A stretch of DNA of 50,546 nucleotides, from the NCBI GenBank assembly GCA_934255485.1, contig CAKQOG010000018.1:1-50546 (forward strand), written 5' to 3'. Positions 8,791 to 16,376 of the stretch are shown piece after piece (position 1 is the first letter of the stretch; each line of letters begins with the position of its first letter). The translations under genes were made by a program, and so were the position numbers. Source of the stretch: an uncultured Prevotellamassilia sp. (GTDB lineage Bacteria > Bacteroidota > Bacteroidia > Bacteroidales > Bacteroidaceae). The notes beneath the pieces were generated by a model. It saw only the letters and a list, made by a program, of their open reading frames with translations, ran no database searches and was not told where the DNA came from.

Positions 8791-8876
8791 GCATAAATGG
8801 TTCTTGTGCGAAGATACGAAATATTTGTTGGATATTCTCAGTATATATGCGTCATACTTGTTTAAAAAACAAAAGG

Positions 8877-8926
8877 CATGTCAAAAGAATAAGTTTATTA
8901 AATTAAAACCTATAATTCTGACATGC
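8877..8926. repeat. Inverted repeat upstream of the AAA-ATPase gene
   Basis: GCATGTCA (8877-8884) and TGACATGC (8919-8926) are perfect inverted 8-mers around an AT-rich 34-base interval. They lie in the gap between the ATPase gene and the carboxynorspermidine synthase gene. The pair may be an operator or a structured leader. Confidence 0.4.
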
Positions 8927-8940
8927 TCTTTTATAAATGT

Positions 8941-8976
8941 TTATTCTGAAAAGATGTAATAAACATTTCAGAATAA
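8941..8976 (-). terminator. Hairpin after the carboxynorspermidine synthase gene
   Basis: TTATTCTGAAA (8941-8951) and TTTCAGAATAA (8966-8976) form a perfect 11-bp stem 17 bases past the stop of the minus-strand gene. It probably terminates the thioesterase/DUF4488/CANS transcript. Confidence 0.5.
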
Positions 8977-8992
8977 ATAGCATTCAAACATT

Positions 8993-10186
8993 TTAGAGTT
9001 CGATGTCGCCATCAAACACTTCGTGCCAAGGCAGACCTTGCTTATTAAGTTCGTCCATAAATGGATCTGGATCGAACTCCTCTACATTCCATACACCTGG
9101 CTTTTTCCACAATCCAAGCATAAACATACGAGCACCAATACATGCTGGAACACCCGTAGTATAGCTTACACCTTGCATACCAGTTTCCTCGTATGCAGCT
9201 TGATGCGAGCAGTTGTTGTATACATAGTAAGTGTGTTCTTTTCCATCCTTCAAACCACGAATGCGGCAACCAATGCTTGTTTCGCCCTCATAGTTCTCGC
9301 CTAAGTCTTGTGGGTTAGGAAGCACAGCTTTCAAGAACTGAAGAGGAACTATCTCCATACCTTGGTAAATGATAGGTTTGATTGATGCCATACCAATGTT
9401 TTGAATTACACGTAAGTGGGTAAGATATTCCTCGCCAAACGTCATCCAAAAACGTGCACGTTTAATGGTAGGATAATTCTTAACAAGGCTCTCAATCTCT
9501 TCGTGGTGGAGCAAGTAACTCTCTTTAGGACCTACGTTAGGATAAGTTAAAGGCTTGTGTATCTCAAGAGGTTCAGTTTCTACCCAACGTCCGTCTTCCC
9601 AATAAAGACCTTTCTGAGTGATTTCGCGAATATTGATTTCGGGATTAAAGTTAGTGGCAAATGCCTTATGGTGATTACCTGCATTGCAGTCTACAATGTC
9701 GAGGTACTGAATTTCATCAAAATGATGCTTAGCTGCATAAGCCGTATAAATGCTTGTTACACCTGGGTCGAAGCCGCAACCAAGTATTGCAGTAAGGCCA
9801 GCCTTCTCAAAGCGATCTTTGTATGCCCATTGCCATGAATACTCAAAGTGAGCCTCATCTTTAGGTTCGTAGTTTGCCGTATCGAGGTATGAGCAACCAC
9901 ATTGCAAACAAGCCTCCATAATGGTAAGGTCTTGATAAGGCAATGCAAGATTCATAACCAAGTCTGGCTTAAACTCGTTAAACAAAGCCACAAGTTGTTC
10001 TACACTATCAGCATCAACTTGAGCTGTTTGAATGTCCGAACGGCCTATGGCCTTTACTATAGCATCGCACTTCGACTTTGTGCGGCTTGCAATCATGATT
10101 TCGCTAAATACATCGGTGTTTTTAGCAACCTTGTGAGCTGCTACAGTGGCCACACCACCTGCACCAATAATCAATACTTTTCCCAT
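8993..10186 (-). CDS. Carboxynorspermidine synthase (saccharopine dehydrogenase family)
   Basis: The enzyme condenses diaminopropane or putrescine with aspartate semialdehyde using NADPH, giving carboxy(nor)spermidine, the alternative polyamine route. It has 397 residues. A Rossmann start, VLIIGAGGVATVAAHK, is at 4-19. The family signatures YLDTANYEP, LGCGFDPGVTSIY and CNAGNHHKAFATNFNPEINIRE (split here as CNAGNHHKAFATN and NPEINIRE) are all present. The decarboxylase NspC that would complete the route is not in the window. It lies 52 bases downstream of the DUF4488 gene on the same strand. Confidence 0.88.
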   Translation of the reverse strand: MGKVLIIGAGGVATVAAHKVAKNTDVFSEIMIASRTKSKCDAIVKAIGRSDIQTAQVDADSVEQLVALFNEFKPDLVMNLALPYQDLTIMEACLQCGCSYLDTANYEPKDEAHFEYSWQWAYKDRFEKAGLTAILGCGFDPGVTSIYTAYAAKHHFDEIQYLDIVDCNAGNHHKAFATNFNPEINIREITQKGLYWEDGRWVETEPLEIHKPLTYPNVGPKESYLLHHEEIESLVKNYPTIKRARFWMTFGEEYLTHLRVIQNIGMASIKPIIYQGMEIVPLQFLKAVLPNPQDLGENYEGETSIGCRIRGLKDGKEHTYYVYNNCSHQAAYEETGMQGVSYTTGVPACIGARMFMLGLWKKPGVWNVEEFDPDPFMDELNKQGLPWHEVFDGDIEL

Positions 10187-10238
10187 TGATTTTTATTCTA
10201 TATGTTTGTTTGTGTTGATATTTATTTCTTTTCAAATA

Positions 10239-10667
10239 TTATTTAGGCATATCGAGTATCACGCGCACCCATGTTTCTTCTGCTTTCGATGTAGTCGAAG
10301 GCATTTGGTAAGTTATACGCATTTTATCTTGTCCATCAAAGTGGTAAGTAATGGTGTTGTTGCGCCCAACTAAATTAGAATTGGTAATAGAACCCGTAAC
10401 GTGTTCTACAAACGTAGAGTCTGTTTTCACGCTATATTTACCTTGATTGGTAATGATGCATTGACCTTTAGGGTCGACTATTAAGAACACATGAAAACTA
10501 CCATCATTCTCAAGTATTTTCCATACGGGTAGTTTTATTAGATGACCTGTCTTAGGGTCTAATTGCACTTGTTGCCAAATACCCGCAAGAGTAATTTTCT
10601 TTGCACTATTTGCGTTTGCGCTCAACGTCATGCACAAAAGCGACATTGCTAAAAATATCTTTTTCAT
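10239..10667 (-). CDS. DUF4488-type small secreted protein
   Basis: The 142-residue protein has a clear signal peptide (1-20, ending SANAN). A lipocalin-like beta pattern follows, starting LAGIWQQVQLDP and continuing with a GSFHVFLI strand, GKYSVKTDSTFVEHV and ITYHFDGQDKMRITY. This fits DUF4488, a Bacteroidetes periplasmic family of unknown role. It lies 48 bases downstream of the acyl-ACP thioesterase and 52 bases upstream of carboxynorspermidine synthase, so the three are probably one transcript. Confidence 0.6.
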   Translation of the reverse strand: MKKIFLAMSLLCMTLSANANSAKKITLAGIWQQVQLDPKTGHLIKLPVWKILENDGSFHVFLIVDPKGQCIITNQGKYSVKTDSTFVEHVTGSITNSNLVGRNNTITYHFDGQDKMRITYQMPSTTSKAEETWVRVILDMPK

Positions 10668-10715
10668 GATTTTGAGATTTTTAATGGTTTAAACACATCT
10701 TTACCAAAAGCCTGA

Positions 10716-11453
10716 TCAGTTTTTTACAGACCCTTTTACAATAACTTTTTCGCCTACTTTTATTTCAAACAGATGTCTGTTGGTATCTTTTTCGTCCACA
10801 TCGTGGTAGATTTCTAAAGTATCACCACAATATGCTTCAAGGCAATAGGCCATTTCTATGCGTCGGGCTGGTTGCTTTTTAAGTTGCGTTAAGGGCATGC
10901 TATCAAGTAGCAGTTCTATGTAGCGAATAGAATTTACGTGACCATTGATATCGAGGTCGGAGTATGCTGCCTTGTGCGTTAAAACCAACTGAGGATGCTT
11001 TAGTCGTATGCGTCCCATAGGTTGTATGGGGGCGGTGCGTTCGGGTATAAGCACACTTGCAAATCCACCATTAGGCAGTGCCTCTAAATCAGCGGGCATA
11101 CGGGTTGATGTATCTATAAGTGCCCAAATGCTTGTAGCATGCCCATAGGCTGTACCATCGGTACGCAGTATGCTAAAATGGCGGTCGGTAAACTGTCGGT
11201 AGAGTTTATCAACCCACGTTTCGATGCTGAAAGCTTCGCCTGTTACTGGCATTTGGTCTATTTCGATAACCAAGCGCGACAATACCCACGCATGGTGCAA
11301 CTTTATCATTTGTGGATACCCAAAGCCATGTTCTCCTGCATGGAGTGATGCGCAACGCAACAATAGGTTGCCTATATTACCCCACGACAAAGACCCAAAA
11401 TAATCTTCGGTGAATGGTTCTACACAATAGTTATATATCGAATTCTTTTGCAT
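10716..11453 (-). CDS. Acyl-ACP thioesterase
   Basis: The enzyme hydrolyses acyl-ACP and releases fatty acids from type II synthesis. It has 245 residues, about the length of bacterial FatA/FatB-like proteins with two hot-dog domains. The first hot-dog contains WVLSRLVIEIDQMP and the second has DLDINGHVNSIRYIELLLD, which carries the Asn-His pair seen in plant Fat enzymes. YCLEAYCGDTLEI follows. I chose the ATG at 11453. The upstream TTG at 11475-11477 falls inside the -7 promoter box, so it cannot be translated from that promoter. In Bacteroides, as I recall, a relative lies inside the ilv operon. Here it lies 7 kb away. Confidence 0.85.
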   Translation of the reverse strand: MQKNSIYNYCVEPFTEDYFGSLSWGNIGNLLLRCASLHAGEHGFGYPQMIKLHHAWVLSRLVIEIDQMPVTGEAFSIETWVDKLYRQFTDRHFSILRTDGTAYGHATSIWALIDTSTRMPADLEALPNGGFASVLIPERTAPIQPMGRIRLKHPQLVLTHKAAYSDLDINGHVNSIRYIELLLDSMPLTQLKKQPARRIEMAYCLEAYCGDTLEIYHDVDEKDTNRHLFEIKVGEKVIVKGSVKN

Positions 11454-11474
11454 GCTTTTAGATTTGTTGTATAG

Positions 11475-11506
11475 CAAAATTAAGTATTTAGACTTTGCTT
11501 AGCAAA
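11475..11506 (-). promoter_or_regulatory. Promoter for the acyl-ACP thioesterase operon
   Basis: On the minus strand TTTG (11503-11506) and TAATTTTG (11475-11482) are separated by 20 bases. The start of transcription is expected near 11468, leaving about 15 bases before the ATG at 11453. Confidence 0.7.
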
Positions 11507-11526
11507 CATTTACGCATTTAATTCAT

Positions 11527-11534
11527 TACCTTTG
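11527..11534 (+). promoter_or_regulatory. -7 box for the DPP IV gene
   Basis: TACCTTTG matches TAnnTTTG exactly and lies 28 bases before the ATG at 11563. No good -33 TTTG lies at the usual distance. The divergent thioesterase promoter is about 20 bases away, so the two may share a regulatory region. Confidence 0.5.
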
Positions 11535-11562
11535 CCATAAATTAATAGAAAATTACACACGA

Positions 11563-13791
11563 ATGAAACGATTTCTTCTTTTTGTGGCCAGTTTGTTCAT
11601 GGGCGGAACAGCCTTTACTGGATCGCAATTATTGGCACAAGCCAATCAGCAACTAACCCTTGAGGATATCACTGGTGGTAAATATAATCCTCAGTATGTT
11701 TATGGTGTAAACCCAATGAAAGACGGTGAGAGCTACACACAACTCTCTAACGATAACAAGCGCATTATTCGTCGTTCGTTTAAAACGGGCAAGGAGATTG
11801 GAGTGCTTTTTGATGCCGACAATGCACGCGGTCCTAAAAAGCTCAATGCCATTGATGGTTACATCATGTCGCCCGATGAGCGTCGCATTTTGTTGCGCAC
11901 GCAAACCAAGGCTATTTACCGACGTTCGTACACAGCAGTCTATTATATATATGATGTAGAGAACAAAAAGTTCGAAGCACTCTCTGAGGGTGGACCGCAG
12001 CAAATGCCCCTTTTCTCGCCCGATGGTAATGTGATTGCCTTTGTGCGCGACAACAATTTATTCCTTGTTAAACTGCTTTTTGGCAATGCTGAGAGCCAAG
12101 TTACTAAGGACGGCAAGTTCAACGAAGTTATCAACGGACTCCCCGACTGGGTAAACGAAGAGGAATTTTCTACCAATCGTTCGTTCGACTTCTCTTCAGA
12201 CAGTCAAATGCTTGCATGGATACGCTACGACGAGAGTAAAGTGCCTATTTACAGCATTCAAGAGTTTAAAGGTGCCTACCCCACTCGTAGCGAGTACGAC
12301 GAATATCCTGGTTCGTACAACTACAAATATCCTGTGGCTGGAGCCAAAAATAGCGATGTTAGCGTAATGACATTCGACATTAAGAACCGCGTAACACGAG
12401 CCCTCAAACTCCCGCTCGATTCTGATGGTTACATACCTCGCATTCAGTTTACTGCCGATGCCTCAAAGCTTGCTGTAGTAACGCTCAATCGCCATCAAGA
12501 CCACATGAACATCTACATGGCCAATCCGCGTAGCACTGAATGCAAATTGGTGGTGCAAGAGCAAAATAACAAGTACGTTACTGAAAGTGCATACGGCAGT
12601 CTGAAGTTCTATGGCGACCACTTTGCCTACATTTCAGACCGTTCGGGTTATAAGCACATCTATTGGTACAACATTAATGGCAAGCTCGAACGCCAAGTAA
12701 CCAAGGGCAATTATGATGTGTCGGCATTCTATGGCTACGATGCTAAGAGTGGTCGTTTTTACTACGCATCACACCAAGAGAGCCCTTTGCGTACAGCCGT
12801 TTATGCCATGGATAAGAGCGGAAAAGAGCACAAACTCTCTCAGCAACAAGGTAGCAACACTGCCACCTTTAGCACGTCGATGAAGTATTTTCTCAACATT
12901 TACTCATCTGCCACCCAGCCCCCTGTAACTACGCTTTGCGATGCCACAAACGGCAAGGTAATATCGACGATGGTAGACAATGCTGAACTTAAAAAGACGG
13001 TTACTCCACTCTTGGGCAAAAAGGAATTTTTCAGTTTCAAAACCGCTGATGGTGTTGAACTGAATGGTTGGATGATTAAGCCACAAAACTTTGATGCCAA
13101 AAAGCAATACCCCGTTATCATGTATCAGTACTCAGGTCCAGGCTCACAAGAAGTTACCGATTCATGGAACATGGGCTTCTACCCTGGCGGTGTATGGGAG
13201 AGCTACATGGCGCAGCAAGGCTTTATTTTTGCATGTGTAGACGGCCGTGGTACAGGTGCAAGAGGTGCTGATTTTGAGAAATGCACCTACTTACGATTGG
13301 GCGAGAAAGAGTCGCACGACCAGGTTGAAGCAGCCATTTATCTTGGCAATCTGCCCTACGTTGATAAGAGCCGCATTGCTATATGGGGTTGGAGCTTTGG
13401 TGGTTTCAACACACTGATGTCTATGAGCGAAGGACGCCCCGTATTCCGTGCGGGTGTGGCAGTAGCTGCTCCAAGCAATTGGAAATACTACGACACCGTA
13501 TATACCGAACGTTACATGCGTACCCCTAAAGAAAATGCCGACGGTTATGCCGTAAACCCCATACAGAGAGCGGGCAACCTTAGTGGCGACCTTTTGCTTA
13601 TTCATGGCACAGCCGACGACAACGTACACTTCCGCAACTTTACCGAGGTGAGCGAAGCTTATGTACAGGCTGGCAAGATGTTCCGTCAACAGGTTTATAC
13701 AAACCGTAATCACAACATCTTTGGTGGCAACACCCGCTTGCACTTGTTCCGTACCATCAGCAATTATTTTGTTGAAAAACTTGGTAAATAA
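11563..13791 (+). CDS. Dipeptidyl peptidase IV (S9B)
   Basis: This exported serine peptidase removes X-Pro or X-Ala dipeptides from peptide N-termini, supplying dipeptides to asaccharolytic growth. It has 742 residues, with a signal peptide (1-25, ending LLAQ). An eight-bladed beta-propeller (about 40-480) comes before the alpha/beta hydrolase domain. The Glu pair that binds the substrate amine lies in DWVNEEEFS (about Glu200-Glu201). The triad is Ser611 in GWSFGGF, Asp685 in GTADDNVHF and His717 in NRNHNIF. Length and motifs agree with the characterised Porphyromonas gingivalis enzyme. Confidence 0.93.
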   Translation: MKRFLLFVASLFMGGTAFTGSQLLAQANQQLTLEDITGGKYNPQYVYGVNPMKDGESYTQLSNDNKRIIRRSFKTGKEIGVLFDADNARGPKKLNAIDGYIMSPDERRILLRTQTKAIYRRSYTAVYYIYDVENKKFEALSEGGPQQMPLFSPDGNVIAFVRDNNLFLVKLLFGNAESQVTKDGKFNEVINGLPDWVNEEEFSTNRSFDFSSDSQMLAWIRYDESKVPIYSIQEFKGAYPTRSEYDEYPGSYNYKYPVAGAKNSDVSVMTFDIKNRVTRALKLPLDSDGYIPRIQFTADASKLAVVTLNRHQDHMNIYMANPRSTECKLVVQEQNNKYVTESAYGSLKFYGDHFAYISDRSGYKHIYWYNINGKLERQVTKGNYDVSAFYGYDAKSGRFYYASHQESPLRTAVYAMDKSGKEHKLSQQQGSNTATFSTSMKYFLNIYSSATQPPVTTLCDATNGKVISTMVDNAELKKTVTPLLGKKEFFSFKTADGVELNGWMIKPQNFDAKKQYPVIMYQYSGPGSQEVTDSWNMGFYPGGVWESYMAQQGFIFACVDGRGTGARGADFEKCTYLRLGEKESHDQVEAAIYLGNLPYVDKSRIAIWGWSFGGFNTLMSMSEGRPVFRAGVAVAAPSNWKYYDTVYTERYMRTPKENADGYAVNPIQRAGNLSGDLLLIHGTADDNVHFRNFTEVSEAYVQAGKMFRQQVYTNRNHNIFGGNTRLHLFRTISNYFVEKLGK

Positions 13792-13801
13792 GACACGTAA
13801 T

Positions 13802-13849
13802 AAAGTAGGCATTCACAATTAAATTAAATTAAATTTGAGTGCCTACTTT
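13802..13849. terminator. AAGTAGG-family hairpin between DPP IV and recA
   Basis: AAAGTAGGCATTCA (13802-13815) and TGAGTGCCTACTTT (13836-13849) form a 14-bp stem with one wobble around an AT-rich loop, 10 bases past the DPP IV stop. The sequence belongs to the same family as the hairpins at 27281, 29457 and 46676 and the ends of the 184-bp elements. Its right arm runs into the -33 box of recA. Confidence 0.65.
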
Positions 13850-13876
13850 GAATAAAACTATTAAATAGTATCTTTG
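13847..13876 (+). promoter_or_regulatory. recA promoter
   Basis: TTTG (13847-13850) and TATCTTTG (13869-13876) are separated by 18 bases, giving a leader of about 65 bases before the ATG at 13948. I see no LexA-like palindrome. Confidence 0.65.
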
Positions 13877-13947
13877 TAAGTGCATATATAACCTGCTGAA
13901 TGAAAGAAATGGTAGGTTGCAGATGCACAACTAACACAAACACACTT

Positions 13948-14976
13948 ATGGCAAAAAATACTGAAGAAACTAACGCAAGCAGCGAGAAGCTAAAAGCCTT
14001 GCAAGCTGCTATGGCAAAAATAGAAAAAGACTTTGGTCGTGGTTCGGTAATGAAGCTTGGCGATGAACAAATTGAGGATGTAGAGGTTATTCCTACTGGC
14101 AGTTTGGCACTCAATGCTGCATTAGGCGTAGGGGGCTATCCCAAGGGACGTATCATTGAGATTTATGGTCCCGAATCGTCAGGTAAAACCACATTGGCCA
14201 TCCACGCTATTGCCGAGGCACAAAAGGCTGGTGGCATAGCTGCCTTTATCGATGCAGAACATGCTTTCGACCGCTTTTATGCCAAGAAACTTGGTGTTGA
14301 TGTAGACGAACTACTCATCTCTCAGCCCGACAACGGCGAGCAAGCACTCGAAATTGCCGATCAACTCATTCGTTCGTCAGCTATCGATATCATCGTTATC
14401 GACTCTGTAGCAGCTCTTACGCCTAAAGCCGAAATCGAAGGCGACATGGGCGACAATAAAGTAGGTCTGCAAGCTCGCCTTATGAGCCAAGCTCTACGCA
14501 AACTTACCTCTACCATCAGTAAGACCAATACCACTTGTATCTTTATCAACCAGTTGCGCGAAAAGATAGGTGTTATGTTTGGCAATCCCGAAACTACTAC
14601 AGGTGGTAACGCCCTGAAGTTCTACGCTTCTGTACGCCTCGACATTCGTCGAGTTACCACACTCAAAGATGGCGATACCCCTATCGGCAACCAAGTAAGA
14701 GTTAAGATTGTGAAGAACAAAGTGGCACCTCCATTCCGCAAGGCTGAGTTCGAAATTACCTTTGGCGAGGGCATCTCTCACGTTGGCGAGATTGTAGACT
14801 TGGGCGTTGAACTCGGCATTATCAAAAAGAGCGGCTCATGGTTTAGCTACGGCGAAACACGTTTGGGACAAGGTCGCGATGCTGTAAAGAAGGTTATTAA
14901 AGACAACCCTGAACTTTCTGCCGAACTCGAAGAGAAGATTGCAGAGGCTCTGAAAGAGCGCAACGAAGATTTATAA
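13948..14976 (+). CDS. recA: Recombinase A
   Basis: This ATP-dependent strand-exchange protein acts in homologous recombination and DNA repair. It has 342 residues, normal for the family. The N-terminal helix reads LKALQAAMAKIEKDFGRGSVMKLG. Walker A is GPESSGKTTL, Walker B is IDIIVIDSVAALTPKAEIEG, and loop 2 lies near INQLREKIGVMFGNPETTTGGNALKFYAS. The C-terminus is shorter than in E. coli and ends in acidic LEEKIAEALKERNEDL. I chose the ATG at 13948. The reading frame extends upstream to 13900, but those residues do not resemble RecA. Confidence 0.97.
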   Translation: MAKNTEETNASSEKLKALQAAMAKIEKDFGRGSVMKLGDEQIEDVEVIPTGSLALNAALGVGGYPKGRIIEIYGPESSGKTTLAIHAIAEAQKAGGIAAFIDAEHAFDRFYAKKLGVDVDELLISQPDNGEQALEIADQLIRSSAIDIIVIDSVAALTPKAEIEGDMGDNKVGLQARLMSQALRKLTSTISKTNTTCIFINQLREKIGVMFGNPETTTGGNALKFYASVRLDIRRVTTLKDGDTPIGNQVRVKIVKNKVAPPFRKAEFEITFGEGISHVGEIVDLGVELGIIKKSGSWFSYGETRLGQGRDAVKKVIKDNPELSAELEEKIAEALKERNEDL

Positions 14977-15001
14977 TTAAATACATCTATACTACACATA
15001 T

Positions 15002-15080
15002 TATGATGGGGGTTAGGAACTTTTTTCAGTGAAAATAACGATTTGTTATTCTCTAAAAATGTTCCTAACCCTCATTGTTT
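15002..15080 (+). terminator. Long two-level hairpin after recA
   Basis: GGTTAGGAAC at 15011-15020 pairs with GTTCCTAACC at 15061-15070, and the stem extends outward through ATGATGGG and CTCATTG. The interior holds AATAAC/GTTATT. It lies about 30 bases after the recA stop and is followed by GTTTTT. Confidence 0.55.
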
Positions 15081-15127
15081 TTAAGTAGTTGCTCAGCTTT
15101 GTTTTTATACTTGATAAGTAATACCAA

Positions 15128-15145
15128 TAGCCTCAACTGAGGCTA
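15128..15145. promoter_or_regulatory. 18-bp dyad upstream of the 87-residue gene
   Basis: TAGCCTCA (15128-15135) and TGAGGCTA (15138-15145) are perfect inverted 8-mers separated by 2 bases, centred about 31 bases before the ATG at 15168. The tight spacing looks more like a protein-binding dyad than a terminator. Confidence 0.4.
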
Positions 15146-15167
15146 AGCTACAACCTCTATATGCTCT

Positions 15168-15431
15168 ATGGAATTTAAGAAACATTACACCAATGACGAA
15201 ATCAACGAAGTGAAGGCATGGTTTCAAACTCATTTCGACCACCTGCCCACTTCATTACAAATGGACAAAGCTACCTTTATTAAGGACTTTAAACACACGG
15301 TGAAACTCTACTACGACATACTTGACAAGCACAAGGATAATCCCACCTATGCGGCACAAATTCACCACATCTTTATGATGCGTGATGCAGTTAGAAAAAC
15401 GTGGGAGAAAGAAGGTAATAACTACGAATAA
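15168..15431 (+). CDS. Small conserved-looking protein of unknown function
   Basis: The 87-residue protein is soluble, with no signal peptide. Helical segments are likely throughout (NDEINEVKAWFQTHFDHL, ATFIKDFKHTVKLYYDIL, YAAQIHHIFMMRDAVRKTWE). I do not recognise a family. The codon usage is like that of its neighbours, and it lies 15 bases upstream of the nitroreductase, so it is probably a real gene in a two-gene operon. A short dyad upstream suggests regulation. Confidence 0.65.
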   Translation: MEFKKHYTNDEINEVKAWFQTHFDHLPTSLQMDKATFIKDFKHTVKLYYDILDKHKDNPTYAAQIHHIFMMRDAVRKTWEKEGNNYE

Positions 15432-15446
15432 AAACTACGGATAACT

Positions 15447-16169
15447 ATGCGAAAATCTATCAGAAAATATAAGCAGCAAAATGTTTCAGACACCTTGCTC
15501 AACCAACTCCTAACCGAGGCTGAACACACACAAACAATGGGCAACCTGCAACTATACTCCGTGGTGGTGACACGCAGCGAAGAAAAGAAGCAACAACTTG
15601 CTCCTGCCCACTTTAACCAACCCATGGTGACGCAAGCCCCCGTGGTGCTAACCTTTTGTGCCGACTACAATAGAATCACCGAATGGGCACTACAACGCAA
15701 TGCTCACCCTGGCTACAACAACTTTTTATCTTATCAAAATGCCATGACCGACGCCCTGCTATATTGCCAACGTTTTTGCGATTTGGCAGAGGCTCAAGGA
15801 CTGGGACTTTGCTTTCTTGGTACAACTATTTACCAGCCTCAACGCATAATTAAGGTGCTCGATTTGCCCCAATTGGTAATGCCTGTAGCCACCATCACAT
15901 TGGGTTGGCCCGACGAGAATCCCGATGTTTCAGAGCGTCTTCCCCTCTCTGCCATTCGTCACAACGAAACCTACAAGCAAGCTACAGCCGAAAGCATCAA
16001 CCGCGACTATACCGCCAAAGAACAAATGCCCATCAACAAGCATTTTGTTGAAATCAACCACAAGGAAACCTTGGCACAAGTGTTTACCGACATACGTTAC
16101 ACGCAATCAGACTGCGAGCTAATGTCGGCTGGTTTGTTAGAGGCTCTTAAGCAACAAGGGTTCTTGTAA
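15447..16169 (+). CDS. FMN-dependent nitroreductase-family oxidoreductase
   Basis: The 240-residue protein opens with the flavin-binding RKSIRKYKQQNV element. It also has QNAMTDALLYCQRFCDLAEAQ-type helices (here QNAMTDALLYCQRF) and the signature LGLCFLGTTIYQPQ followed by LVMPVATITLGWPDENP, typical of NfsA/FRP-type nitroreductases. These enzymes use NAD(P)H to reduce quinones or nitro compounds. The physiological substrate here is unknown. It follows the 87-residue gene by 15 bases, and its TAA stop is the first triplet of a TAAGTAGGTGTT repeat end. Confidence 0.8.
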   Translation: MRKSIRKYKQQNVSDTLLNQLLTEAEHTQTMGNLQLYSVVVTRSEEKKQQLAPAHFNQPMVTQAPVVLTFCADYNRITEWALQRNAHPGYNNFLSYQNAMTDALLYCQRFCDLAEAQGLGLCFLGTTIYQPQRIIKVLDLPQLVMPVATITLGWPDENPDVSERLPLSAIRHNETYKQATAESINRDYTAKEQMPINKHFVEINHKETLAQVFTDIRYTQSDCELMSAGLLEALKQQGFL

Positions 16170-16245
16170 GTAGGTGTTTATAATTTATTTATAAGTAAGT
16201 ACTTAATTTTAAATTAGATTGGCTCGGGCTTTCAGCCCGAGCCAA
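16167..16245. repeat. TAAGTAGGTGTTT repeat end plus GGGCTTTCAGCCC hairpin
   Basis: TAAGTAGGTGTTTATAATT at 16167-16185 resembles the left end of the 184-bp elements. ATAAGTAAGTA (16191-16201) and TTAAATTAG then lead into a perfect 12-bp stem with a 3-base loop, TTGGCTCGGGCT (16219-16230) and AGCCCGAGCCAA (16234-16245). The stem probably terminates the nitroreductase (+) and cstA (-) transcripts. The right edge of the window carries the same order, ATAAGTAAGTA, TTAAATTAG and GGGCT-GAA-AGCCC. Confidence 0.7.
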
Positions 16246-16252
16246 AATATTA

Positions 16253-16342
16253 AAAGGTTGCACATTTCGCTGATTATTAGCAATTTAATAGCACAAAAAT
16301 CATTGAGTTTAAGCTAACGCATGTACAACCTTTCAACCTTTT
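16253..16342. repeat. Long-range inverted repeat near the cstA 3' end
   Basis: AAAGGTTGCACA (16253-16264) and TGTACAACCTTT (16322-16333) are inverted copies with one mismatch. A second CAACCTTTT at 16334-16342 could pair with 16252-16260 instead, so two alternative folds are possible. No gene lies inside. Confidence 0.5.
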
Positions 16343-16376
16343 CTTTCAATTAAAATTAATTCCGCCAACAGGTATA

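Noticed and set aside
11454..11477. Upstream TTG start of the thioesterase
   Set aside because: The TTG overlaps the -7 box of its own promoter, so it would not be transcribed.
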